64,000 nt of DNA. It comes from Halomonas binhaiensis. GTDB taxonomy: Bacteria > Pseudomonadota > Gammaproteobacteria > Pseudomonadales > Halomonadaceae. Made by a program: the position numbers and the translations under genes. Under the pieces are notes generated by a model, which was given only the letters and a program-made list of their open reading frames with translations, searched no databases and had not been told where the DNA came from. Positions 25,367-33,701 of the stretch are shown piece after piece (position 1 is the first letter of the stretch; each line of letters starts with the position of its first letter). Where the stretch lies: NCBI RefSeq assembly GCF_008329985.2, contig NZ_CP038437.2:1736001-1800000 (forward strand). Reading direction: 5' to 3'.

Positions 25367-25535
25367 ATGTGGAACCAATCTGGCTTAACGCCCCATTGCC
25401 GTCTCGCTATGGTCATTTTCTGGTGGTAGTTGGACGCCGCCAATGACCAATAACAAGGAACCCTGAAAAGGAAATTCTGCATAAAGGCCACTTTGGCCGA
25501 TTTATCCAGTGTTTCCTCGTTGCGAGGCCATCATC

Positions 25536-27095
25536 ATGACAACACCGTATTCGCTGGATCGACGTGATTTTCTCAAGCTGTCTGCGGGGGCCAGTATGCT
25601 TGCAGCTTCTGGACTGGGGGTGAGCGCCAGTGCTCATGGAACTACGCCGCAGCCAGGCACTCCCTCCGAGATCGTGGCCCTGTCGGCCAATGAACTTTCT
25701 TCCGCCATTCGTCAGGGCAATGTCAGTTGCCGTGACGTGATGACGGCTTACCTGGACCATATCGAGCGTTACAACCCGACCTATAACGCCATCGTTGCAC
25801 TGCGATCTCGAGAAGTGCTGATGGAAGAAGCTGGAGCTGCCGACGATGACCTGGCACGGGGTAATTATCGCGGCTGGATGCATGGCTTTCCCCATGCCGT
25901 AAAAGATCTGGCGGCAACGAAAGGCATCACGACGACGCTTGGCTCGCCACTGTTCAAGGAATCGGTGCCGGAGCAAGATGCCATCTTCGTCGAGCGGCTG
26001 CGTAATGCCGGGGCGATTCTGATCGGCAAGACCAATACGCCGGAGTTCGGTCTCGGTTCGCAGACCTACAACCCCGTCTATGGCATCACCCGTAACGCCT
26101 ATGACCCGGCGCTATGTGCAGGTGGCAGTAGCGGTGGTGCAGCGGTTGGCCTGGCGACGCATATGCTGCCGGTGGCGGATGGCAGTGACATGATGGGATC
26201 GCTGCGCAATCCTGCGGCCTACAACAACGTCTTCGGCTTTCGCCCGAGCCAGGGGCGGGTTCCCGGAGGGCCGTCGGGAGAGAAGTTCTATCAGCAGCTA
26301 GGCTATGCAGGCCCCATGGGGCGCACCGTGGCTGATGCGGCGCGCCTGCTGTCGACGATGTCTGGCTTCGATTCTCGCGCTCCGTTATCCCTGGAAACCG
26401 ACAATGCCCTCTACGCCGGTAATCTGGATATGGATACCGCTGGTCTCAAGATTGCCTGGCTGGGGGACTTCGACGGCAGCTTGCCTACCGAACCCGGCGT
26501 GCTGGATGTCTGCCGTCAGGCCTTTGCTTATTTCGAGGATATGGGGGCCCAGGTCGAAGAGGCGAAGCCAGACTTTTCCATGGATGAGCTGTGGGAGACC
26601 TGGCTGACATTGCGCCATTTTCTCGTCAGCGGTGGGCTTCACGACCTGTACGTGGATGAAGCAAAGCGTGCCCAGATGAAACCTGAGGCAGTGTGGGAAG
26701 TGGAAGGGGGATTGCGCTTGACCGGTCTGGAGGTGTTCCAGGCGTCGGCTGCCCGTAGCCGTTGGTATGCAGCGATGGATGCACTGTTCGAGCGCTACGA
26801 TGTCGTTGCACTACCTACCGCGCAGGTCTTTCCTTTCGAGGCAGAAACGCATTGGCCGCAGGAAATCGATGGTCGGCGCATGGACACCTACCACCGTTGG
26901 ATGCAGATAGTGACACCGGGCACGCTCAGCGGGTGTCCGGTGGTCAATGTGCCAGCCGGTTTCGACTCCCGGGGGCGACCCATGGGAATCCAGCTGATCG
27001 GTCCCATGCATCAGGATCTCAAGGTTCTGAAGATTGCGCATGCCTACGAACAGGCCTCGCGGTTGACGCAGCAACGTCCCCAGTTGATTGGCTGA
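25536..27095 (+). CDS. Tat-exported amidase (amidase signature family)
   Basis: 519 residues. The N-terminus DRRDFLKLSAGASMLAASG then VSASAHG is a twin-arginine signal, predicting export of the folded enzyme. The amidase signature is complete: catalytic Lys in HAVKDLAAT, the Ser-rich loop CAGGSSGGAAVGLA, and downstream DGSDMMGSLRNPAAYNNVFGFRPS. Members hydrolyse aliphatic or aromatic amides or act as GatA-like enzymes; with a Tat signal and no GatB/C it is not the tRNA amidotransferase. The ATG at 25536 follows GAGG by 8 nt. It converges on, and overlaps by 77 bp, the IclR-type gene. The amide substrate is unknown. Confidence 0.88.
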   Translation: MTTPYSLDRRDFLKLSAGASMLAASGLGVSASAHGTTPQPGTPSEIVALSANELSSAIRQGNVSCRDVMTAYLDHIERYNPTYNAIVALRSREVLMEEAGAADDDLARGNYRGWMHGFPHAVKDLAATKGITTTLGSPLFKESVPEQDAIFVERLRNAGAILIGKTNTPEFGLGSQTYNPVYGITRNAYDPALCAGGSSGGAAVGLATHMLPVADGSDMMGSLRNPAAYNNVFGFRPSQGRVPGGPSGEKFYQQLGYAGPMGRTVADAARLLSTMSGFDSRAPLSLETDNALYAGNLDMDTAGLKIAWLGDFDGSLPTEPGVLDVCRQAFAYFEDMGAQVEEAKPDFSMDELWETWLTLRHFLVSGGLHDLYVDEAKRAQMKPEAVWEVEGGLRLTGLEVFQASAARSRWYAAMDALFERYDVVALPTAQVFPFEAETHWPQEIDGRRMDTYHRWMQIVTPGTLSGCPVVNVPAGFDSRGRPMGIQLIGPMHQDLKVLKIAHAYEQASRLTQQRPQLIG

Positions 27096-27954
27096 ACGCA
27101 GGTTGAAAGGCAGCTGAAGCCGGCATGCCGGGCCCTGGAAGCAAATCGCGTTGCGACAAGGTTTCCAGGGTCGCGACATGTCTTTCTAGAACGGGCATCA
27201 GTTGCTGCCCGATGGCCTCCAGGCGTGACAGGTAGCGCTTTTCTACCGTCTTGTACGTAAAGCGCTGCTTATCCCAATACAGATTGAGGGAGGCCATGGT
27301 GCGCTGCTTGATGGATAACGCAATGGCGATGGCATCAATCTTGAAAGGAAAACGAAAGCCATATTCCCAGTTTCCGGATAGGCGACGGAAATAACCGTCC
27401 CGGTACTCATCGGCAAGTTGGCGAAGCTGGCTGTCACGAAGCGGGTTGTCTTGAGGTTGATTGTCTCGAAGCTGATTGTCTCGAAACCCAGGAGCCAGCC
27501 ATGAACTGGAGCCATTCAATAGCTGGTGAGCACACAAGGCGCGCCCCGAAGCGGCATGCAAGGGGCAGGGGCGGGCTCCGATCAGTCGGTCCCGGCCAGT
27601 ACGGATGCCCAGACGTGAAAAGTTGCTTTCGAGAATACTTGGACCACTGGCGGTTGCAATCACCAGGTCGGATGCCAAACCCGTTGATTCAAATAGCTGG
27701 TCGAGAAAGGGGTGTGCTTCCTTGGCCAGGTGGTAGCGGGAATCGCCTGGACCATGGATATTCGACAGTGACACATAGCGCTTGTCACCCAGGCGGCGAT
27801 AGAGCCAGCCCATTTCCTCCAGGTCATCCAGGAGGCGCTTGAGGGTCGGCTTTGGCAGACCGAGCAGCAAATACAATTCTTCGAGGCCAAGCGCCTGATG
27901 TTCGTCGATGGCTTTCAGTACCCGTGCTGTCTTGTGGAGAAGTTTGTTGTGCAT
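27019..27954 (-). CDS. IclR-type transcriptional regulator
   Basis: 311 residues. The N-terminal winged HTH (ALGLEELYLLLGLPKPTLKRLLDDLEEMGWL) is followed by an effector domain with DLVIATASGPSILES and an RPCPLHAASGRALCAH motif like the IclR family TAxGKA segment. About residues 160-180 a repetitive insertion (RDNQLRDNQPQDN...) is encoded by roughly 15-bp tandem repeats at 27432-27490. The C-terminal 50 residues are low complexity, and their coding end overlaps the convergent amidase gene by 77 bp. The likely target is the amidase and/or its divergent dehydrogenase neighbour (inference from the palindrome at 25347). Confidence 0.8.
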   Translation of the reverse strand: MHNKLLHKTARVLKAIDEHQALGLEELYLLLGLPKPTLKRLLDDLEEMGWLYRRLGDKRYVSLSNIHGPGDSRYHLAKEAHPFLDQLFESTGLASDLVIATASGPSILESNFSRLGIRTGRDRLIGARPCPLHAASGRALCAHQLLNGSSSWLAPGFRDNQLRDNQPQDNPLRDSQLRQLADEYRDGYFRRLSGNWEYGFRFPFKIDAIAIALSIKQRTMASLNLYWDKQRFTYKTVEKRYLSRLEAIGQQLMPVLERHVATLETLSQRDLLPGPGMPASAAFQPAFSQSTGDVAASTARPVRRHAQSSEP

Positions 27955-28147
27955 TCATGAGGCTCCGCTCAGGCTCCCCGAGGGGAAAGTGCCGGCAAGG
28001 AAAATTGCTCGAAGCGTCGAGCTAATCCTCTGAAAATCTAGCTGTCATTCCGCAAAGGTGCCTGGATATCTTGTCCAGGTGTCGGGGAGTGCTTGCCTTT
28101 CGCTGTTCCAGACAAGCAGCAATTGCTTTAGGATGACCGGCTGAAGG

Positions 28148-28342
28148 ATAGGTGCCCCTGTAACCTGGGGATAATCGGGAAGTATGGTGCGGCTGTGTCA
28201 TTGGCCAATCCCATCGCTGCCCCCGCAACGGTAATAAGAGCGGCCTGCGAAGACCACTGACATATGTCGGGAAGGTGCAGGCGCTGATGCATGGCAACGA
28301 ACACGCATGTGCATCCTCTTTGAGCCCGGAGACCGGCCTGTC
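28148..28342 (+). promoter_or_regulatory. cobalamin (AdoCbl-class) riboswitch
   Basis: The conserved blocks are present in order: GGTGCC at the 5' stem, CGGGAA then GGTGCGG, CCAATCCC, the long conserved GCTGCCCCCGCAACGGTAA, a CCACTG segment followed by GTCGGGAAGG, and the closing GAGCCCGGAGACCGGCC. It ends about 48 nt before cbtB. Binding of cobalamin should reduce expression of the cobalt uptake and corrin genes downstream. The rest of the 435-bp gap (27955-28147) shows no gene. Confidence 0.93.
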
Positions 28343-28389
28343 ATTTCCTTTCATCCACTTACGGTGCGGCGGGCACCAAGGATAATGTC

Positions 28390-28581
28390 ATGTCTGCTAT
28401 TCCTGTTTCTTCCCCCTCTCGGTCTTCTCGTTCTGCTTCCAGAATGGCGTCGTTGTGCCAGCAAGGGGCTGTTGTGCTCTTTGGAGTGCTCGTCCTTTAT
28501 GCCGTCGGTTTCCTGCCGATGAGCGCAGCGCATAATGCAGCGCATGATACCCGGCATTCCTTCGTGTTTCCGTGTCACTGA
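28390..28581 (+). CDS. cbtB: Cobalt transporter subunit CbtB
   Basis: 63-residue membrane protein: one transmembrane helix (GAVVLFGVLVLYAVGFLP) followed by a His-rich tail (SAAHNAAHDTRH...PCH) that matches the CbtB metal-binding C-terminus. The ATG at 28390 follows AAGGATAATGTC. First gene after the cobalamin riboswitch and immediately upstream of cbtA, the classic arrangement for this B12-regulated cobalt uptake system. Confidence 0.92.
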   Translation: MSAIPVSSPSRSSRSASRMASLCQQGAVVLFGVLVLYAVGFLPMSAAHNAAHDTRHSFVFPCH

Positions 28582-28602
28582 AACACCTCCGGAGGAAAGC
28601 TG

Positions 28603-29361
28603 ATGTTGCGTTCACTTGTATTGAGTGCCTGCCTGATAGGCATGGTGCTTGGATTGATCATGACGGCCATGCAGGCGGTCGGCGTCACTCCGATCCTGCT
28701 GGCTGCCGAGCAGTATGAAATCGGCAGCGACCATCACGCTGAGGCAGACTATTCGCATGAAGTGACCGGCATGGCCGAGCACCATCATGATGAAGAAGCC
28801 TGGGCGCCTGCTGATGGTGCCGAGCGTTATTTCTATACCGCCGTTTCCAATGTCTTCGCCGGGATCGGTTTCTCCGCCATTCTCCTGATACTCATGAACC
28901 AGCTATGCGAGCGCTCTCGGCTGGCATTGACGCCGGGTCGAGGCCTGCTGGTAGGGGGGCTGTGCTATTTGGCGGTCTTTGTGGCTCCGGCACTGGGGTT
29001 GCCTCCTGAAATTCCCGGTGCTGCAGCGGCTGCCCTCGAGTCACGCCAGTTATGGTGGATCACCACGGTCGCGCTTGCTGCTGCAGGCCTGGGGTGGCTG
29101 TTTCTGGCGCGGGGCAGGAAGCGCTGGCTGGGGTTGCCCATTCTGCTGCTGCCCTATGTCTGGGTGCCTGCACATGATGGGCCACTGTTCTCTCATCCCG
29201 ATCCCCAGGCCGTCGTGGCGCTGAATTCGCTGCAGCATGAATTTATCTGGGTGTCTGGATTTACCAACCTCGTGTTCTGGTTGCTGGCAGGGCTGCTGTG
29301 TGTCATTACCCTGCGGCGCCTCGGCAGCACGGCAAGTGTCGATGAGGGCGTTCATGGTTGA
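28603..29361 (+). CDS. cbtA: Cobalt transporter subunit CbtA
   Basis: 252 residues with about five membrane segments. After the first helix, a histidine/acid-rich external stretch (SDHHAEADYSHEVTGMAEHHHDEE) likely collects Co2+. Later membrane segments contain APALGLPPEIPG and WVPAHDGPLFSHPDP, motifs typical of CbtA. An excellent GGAGGAAAGCTG leads to the ATG. It overlaps the chelatase gene by 8 nt at its 3' end. Confidence 0.92.
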   Translation: MLRSLVLSACLIGMVLGLIMTAMQAVGVTPILLAAEQYEIGSDHHAEADYSHEVTGMAEHHHDEEAWAPADGAERYFYTAVSNVFAGIGFSAILLILMNQLCERSRLALTPGRGLLVGGLCYLAVFVAPALGLPPEIPGAAAAALESRQLWWITTVALAAAGLGWLFLARGRKRWLGLPILLLPYVWVPAHDGPLFSHPDPQAVVALNSLQHEFIWVSGFTNLVFWLLAGLLCVITLRRLGSTASVDEGVHG

Positions 29362-31201
29362 GTTTCCCTTTACCGCCGTTGTCGGTCAGGAGGCGTTGAA
29401 GACGGCATTGCTGCTCAATGTCATCAATCCTCGTGTCGGCGGGCTACTGGTCAGTGGTCCACGGGGAAGTGCCAAGTCCACCCTGGCACGTGCGTTGGCC
29501 GCGATTCTGCCGGATGACGAGCAGGGTAGCAGGCCTCCGTTTGTCACCTTGCCGCTGGGCGCCAGCGAGGATCGTCTGACCGGTAGCCTGGACCTGCAGC
29601 GGGTGCTGTCCGAGCGTGAGGCGACCTTCCATGCAGGGCTGCTGGCCAAGGCTGATGGCGGTGTGTTGTATGTCGATGAAGTCAACCTGTTGCCCGACAG
29701 CCTGGTGGATCTGCTGCTCGATGTGGCCGCAAGTGGCATCAATATCGTCGAGCGGGATGGTATCAGTCATACGCATCCCGCTCGCTTCAGTCTGATCGGC
29801 ACCATGAATCCGGACGAGGGTGAACTGCGCCCTCAACTGCTTGATCGCTTCGGCCTATGCCTTGAGCAGGACATGGCAGTGAGCGTGCGAGAACGGATTG
29901 CCATCGTCCAACAGCGCGAGGCCTATGAACGTGATCCACAGGCCTTTGTGGTGGAGCATGAGCTTGCTCAGGCCGAGCTGACCCAGCGTATTCGTACCGC
30001 CCAGGCTGCGCTGGCCGACATCACCGCTGAGGCCTGGGTCTATGAGCATGTTGCTGTGCGCTGCGAGGCTGCGGGTGTCGAAGGCATGAGGGCGGATGTC
30101 ACCTGGCACCAGGCGGCACAGGCCCATGCCGCCTGGCGAGGTGCAGAGGCGGTAGGTCGTGAGGACCTGGACACGGTCGAGCCTTGGGTGCTGGCACATC
30201 GCCGAGTGACGACGCCTGATTCAGGTACGCCACCCGCTGGCCCCGGATCGTCTTCCAGGGACTCAGGAGCGACGGATTCAGCAACAGCTCTCTCGACCTC
30301 GATGGCCGGTCGGGATGATGCAGGCAGCATTGGTGAGGCATCGACGGGGAGCGAGCAGACCCAGGGGGAGCAGACCCAGGGTGAGCAGACCCAGGGCGAG
30401 CAGGCTCAAGGCCAATGGGGGGCCATGCCTCCCGTGGCGCACGAGAGTATCAAGGTACCTCCCGTCGCCTGGACGAATAGCGTGACCGGCAAGCCGAGGA
30501 GGCGGTTACTGACGACACCGTCCCGGGGTCGCAAGGCCCAGCAGGAAATCCACCACCAGGCTCAGCCATCAGGACGCTATTCCGCCCACAACAGAATGCA
30601 GCGCGAGGCGCAGTCCCTGAACTGGTTCGCGACCCTGGTCGCCAATCGTGGCCAATGGCCCTGGCAACAATTGCGCTATCGCAAGCCTCGCATTGGACAG
30701 CAGGTGCTGCATTTCATCCTGCTGGATACCTCGGGCTCCACCTTGGGACGCCGCCTGCTGGGACGAGCCAAGGGGCTGGTCGATCAATTGGCCCACCAGG
30801 CTTACCTGGCCCGGGAGCAGATGGTGGTACACGGCTTCGGCAATGATCGTGTCACCCCGATCCTGCCACGTCGGCGCGCTCCCAAGGACATGCTCCAGCG
30901 ACTCGATGACACCGGGGGCGGAGGTGGCACACCATTGCGTGAGGCCGTGCTACAGGCTGCGCGGCTGATTCGCCAATGGCAGCGACAGGATGCAGGCCTG
31001 CATGTGCGTACTTACCTGGTCACTGATGGCCGTACCCGGCAGTCCCTGCGTGGTCTGCCGTCACTGGGTGACTGTGTGGTCGTGGATACTGAGCAGTCCT
31101 CGGTCAAGCTAGGGCGAGGAACGCTCATTGCCCAGCAACTGGGAGCCCAGTACCGATTATTGCCGACTATGCAGTTACCCGCGGATATGGAGTCACGATG
31201 A
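29354..31201 (+). CDS. Fused ChlI-ChlD magnesium/cobalt-chelatase ATPase subunit
   Basis: 615 residues. The N-terminal AAA+ (ChlI) part has Walker A SGPRGSAKST, Walker B GVLYVDEVNLL and TMNPDEGELRPQLLDRFGL. A Pro/Gln-rich linker (about 290-400) follows, containing four copies of EQTQG, then a von Willebrand A domain with MIDAS DTSGSTLG and DGRTRQSL (ChlD part). Next to cobN it should provide ATP-driven cobalt insertion in place of CobS/CobT. The start at 29354 overlaps cbtA; GAGG lies 6 nt upstream. The 3' end overlaps cobB by 4 nt. Confidence 0.88.
   Translation: MVEFPFTAVVGQEALKTALLLNVINPRVGGLLVSGPRGSAKSTLARALAAILPDDEQGSRPPFVTLPLGASEDRLTGSLDLQRVLSEREATFHAGLLAKADGGVLYVDEVNLLPDSLVDLLLDVAASGINIVERDGISHTHPARFSLIGTMNPDEGELRPQLLDRFGLCLEQDMAVSVRERIAIVQQREAYERDPQAFVVEHELAQAELTQRIRTAQAALADITAEAWVYEHVAVRCEAAGVEGMRADVTWHQAAQAHAAWRGAEAVGREDLDTVEPWVLAHRRVTTPDSGTPPAGPGSSSRDSGATDSATALSTSMAGRDDAGSIGEASTGSEQTQGEQTQGEQTQGEQAQGQWGAMPPVAHESIKVPPVAWTNSVTGKPRRRLLTTPSRGRKAQQEIHHQAQPSGRYSAHNRMQREAQSLNWFATLVANRGQWPWQQLRYRKPRIGQQVLHFILLDTSGSTLGRRLLGRAKGLVDQLAHQAYLAREQMVVHGFGNDRVTPILPRRRAPKDMLQRLDDTGGGGGTPLREAVLQAARLIRQWQRQDAGLHVRTYLVTDGRTRQSLRGLPSLGDCVVVDTEQSSVKLGRGTLIAQQLGAQYRLLPTMQLPADMESR
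30352..30411 (+). repeat. 4 x 15-bp in-frame minisatellite in the chelatase linker
   Basis: Four contiguous copies of GAGCAGACCCAGGGN (the last diverged) encode EQTQG repeats in the linker between the ATPase and VWA domains. Copies 1-3 differ only at the final base. Confidence 0.95.
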
Positions 31202-32586
31202 GCGATACGACACTCGCCTCGAGCGGGCACGCAGCCTGTCCTGCCATTTTCATTTCCGCGCCGGCATCAGGACAGGGCAAGACGACGGTAACGGCAGCGC
31301 TGGCACGCATGCTGCGCAACCAGGGCAAACGGGTCAGGGTATTCAAGACCGGGCCCGACTACCTCGACCCACTGGTGCTTGCCCAGGCCTCCGGCCAGCC
31401 GGTCGAGCAGCTCGATCTGTGGATGGCGGGCGAGGCCTATTGTCGGCAGCGGCTGCATGAGGCGGCACGCGAGGCGGATCTTATTGTGGTGGAAGGTGCC
31501 ATGGGACTGTTCGATGGCGAACCGTCCAGTGCCGATCTTGCCGTGTTGTTCGATCTGCCGATGGTCATTGTCATGGACGTCAAGGGCATGGCGCAGACCG
31601 CTGCTGCTCTGGTGGCGGGAATGGCTGGGTTCCGTGATGACCTGCGCATCGCCGGGATGATTGCCAATGCCTGTGGTTCGCAGCGTCACAGAGAGTTGAT
31701 CGAAGCCGCATTACCGGCATCCGTTCCGCTGCTGGCGGCAGTGGAACGCAATGCGGACCTGGCCTTGCCAGAGCGGCACCTGGGGCTGGTCCAGGCCGAG
31801 GAAATTCGCGATGACCTGGAAGCACGTTTCGAGGTGGGCGCCAAGGTGCTGCTGGCCGAGGGCCTGGCCGATAGGTTGGAACGATTGCCCCCGATCAGCT
31901 TTGACGCCGTGCCTGAGTTGCACACTGTGGCGTTGCCATCGCTGCATGGCTGGCGTATTGGGGTTGCCCGGGATACGGCTTTCAGCTTCATCTACCAGGC
32001 CAATGTAGACCTGCTGCAACGCATGGGGGCGACGCTTCACTTCTTCTCGCCGCTGAACGATGCACGCCTGCCTGCGTGTGATGCGTTATGGCTGCCTGGC
32101 GGCTATCCCGAACTGCATGCTGCCCGGTTGGCGGCTAATGCCACCATGCAGGATGACATCCGTCGCTTTTTCGCCGCGGACAAGCCCATCATCGCCGAAT
32201 GCGGCGGCTTGCTCTATTGCCTGGAAACCCTCACCGACTATGACGGTCAGGCCCACGCCATGCTGGGCTTGTTGCCTGGACATGGCGCCATGCGTGGACG
32301 ACGAGGTTGCCAGGGCATGCAGACGGCGGTTCTGCCCGAAGGTGACATCAAGGGGCATGCGCACCACCGTTCGGTTGCCGAAGGCACGCCTGAGCCAATC
32401 GCTCACGGGCGTCGCCAGCGCCACCCCGCTCCCGGGGAAGCCATCTATCGCCTGCGTGGTTTGACGGCGTCCTATCTGCACCTGTTCTTCCCTGACAACC
32501 CAGCCGCTGTTGCTCGCCTGCTGATGGGCGATGCCACGGAAAGGCGTTACGACATCGAGACTGAGGAAACCAACGGATGCGACTGA
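31198..32586 (+). CDS. cobB: Cobyrinate a,c-diamide synthase (hydrogenobyrinate a,c-diamide synthase)
   Basis: ATP- and glutamine-dependent amidation of the a and c side chains, 462 residues. An N-terminal P-loop (SAPASGQGKTTVTAAL), DPLVLAQASGQP, VVEGAMGLFDG, and a C-terminal class I glutaminase-like domain with LWLPGGYPELHA and the nucleophile Cys in IAECGGLLYC are present. Its ATG overlaps the chelatase stop (ATGA). In the aerobic route this step precedes cobalt insertion by CobN, consistent with the gene order. The symbol follows the aerobic pathway nomenclature (CbiA in the anaerobic pathway). Confidence 0.94.
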   Translation: MSDTTLASSGHAACPAIFISAPASGQGKTTVTAALARMLRNQGKRVRVFKTGPDYLDPLVLAQASGQPVEQLDLWMAGEAYCRQRLHEAAREADLIVVEGAMGLFDGEPSSADLAVLFDLPMVIVMDVKGMAQTAAALVAGMAGFRDDLRIAGMIANACGSQRHRELIEAALPASVPLLAAVERNADLALPERHLGLVQAEEIRDDLEARFEVGAKVLLAEGLADRLERLPPISFDAVPELHTVALPSLHGWRIGVARDTAFSFIYQANVDLLQRMGATLHFFSPLNDARLPACDALWLPGGYPELHAARLAANATMQDDIRRFFAADKPIIAECGGLLYCLETLTDYDGQAHAMLGLLPGHGAMRGRRGCQGMQTAVLPEGDIKGHAHHRSVAEGTPEPIAHGRRQRHPAPGEAIYRLRGLTASYLHLFFPDNPAAVARLLMGDATERRYDIETEETNGCD

Positions 32587-33701
32587 ACAAGATCCCTGCC
32601 ACGGTAGTGACCGGCTTCCTGGGGAGTGGCAAGACCACACTGCTGGCCAGCATTCTGCGCCAGGTCAGCGGCAAGCGCATTGCCGTCATCGTCAATGAAT
32701 TCGGCGAGCAGGATATCGACTCCAGCCTGTTGCGCAGTTGTGCTCTGGGATGTGAAGAAGAGCAGGCTCAGCAAGGTGCCAACAGTGGTAGTGATGAACA
32801 GAGTGCCGACAGCGGTATCTACGAGCTGGCCAATGGCTGCATCTGCTGTACGGTGGAGGAAGAGTTTCTGCCCGTGATGCAGAAGCTCGTGGCCCGCCGC
32901 GATGACATTGACCACATCCTCATCGAAACCAGCGGCCTGGCACTGCCCAAGCCCTTGGTGCAGGCATTCAACTGGCCGGAGATCCGCCAGCATTGCACGG
33001 TCGATGCGATCATTACCGTGGTGGATGGGCCTGCGGTTGCCGCTGGCCGTTATGCGAGCGATGTCGACAAGGTCGAGGCTCAGCGGCAGGCTGATGAAAA
33101 CCTTGACCACGACCCAAGCTTGCGCGAACTCCTGGATGATCAGTTGAGTGCCGCGGACCTGGTGCTGGTCAGCAAGACCGATCTGCTTGGCGCCGAAGAA
33201 AAAGAGCGAGTCGAGGCCCTGGTGCGTGCTCGAGTCCCCGCAGCGGTCAAGACCCTGTTCGTGGATCAGTCCCTGACCACGGATACGGCGCAGCTGGAAG
33301 CGCTGATGGGCATCGGTGCGGCAAGCGAGGAGGGCATCGATCATATCGATAACCATCATGACCGTCATCATGCAGTGGGTGCACACCACGACCATGCCCA
33401 TGACCACTTCGATTCCTGCGTGATCAGGTTGGGAGAAGTCGATGGCGCAGCCCTGGCGGACAAGCTTCAGCAGTTGCTGAAACGTCATGAGATCTATCGT
33501 GCCAAGGGCTTTGCTGCCCTCCCGGGAAAGCCCATGCGTCAGGTGATCCAGGCCGTGGGTGAACGTCTGGAGGGATACTTTGATCGTCTGTGGGGGCAGG
33601 ATGAACCGCGACTGACTCAGCTTGTCATCATCGGCAAGGAACTGAACCGCGATGAGTTGCAGGCAGTCCTGTCCAGTGCCGAGACTGCGGCGGCCGACTG
33701 A
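32577..33701 (+). CDS. cobW: CobW-type GTPase metallochaperone
   Basis: 374 residues of the COG0523 G3E GTPase family. The P-loop TGFLGSGKTTLL, the metal site GCICCTV (CxCC), ETSGLALPKP and SKTDLL are all present. Between strand 2 and the CxCC motif is an unusual acidic insertion (CEEEQAQQGANSGSDEQSAD). A His-rich segment (about 258-278, DNHHDRHHAVGAHHDHAHDH) precedes the C-terminal domain. Likely delivers Co2+ to the CobN chelatase. It overlaps cobB by 10 nt and cobN by 1 nt. Confidence 0.93.
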   Translation: MRLNKIPATVVTGFLGSGKTTLLASILRQVSGKRIAVIVNEFGEQDIDSSLLRSCALGCEEEQAQQGANSGSDEQSADSGIYELANGCICCTVEEEFLPVMQKLVARRDDIDHILIETSGLALPKPLVQAFNWPEIRQHCTVDAIITVVDGPAVAAGRYASDVDKVEAQRQADENLDHDPSLRELLDDQLSAADLVLVSKTDLLGAEEKERVEALVRARVPAAVKTLFVDQSLTTDTAQLEALMGIGAASEEGIDHIDNHHDRHHAVGAHHDHAHDHFDSCVIRLGEVDGAALADKLQQLLKRHEIYRAKGFAALPGKPMRQVIQAVGERLEGYFDRLWGQDEPRLTQLVIIGKELNRDELQAVLSSAETAAAD

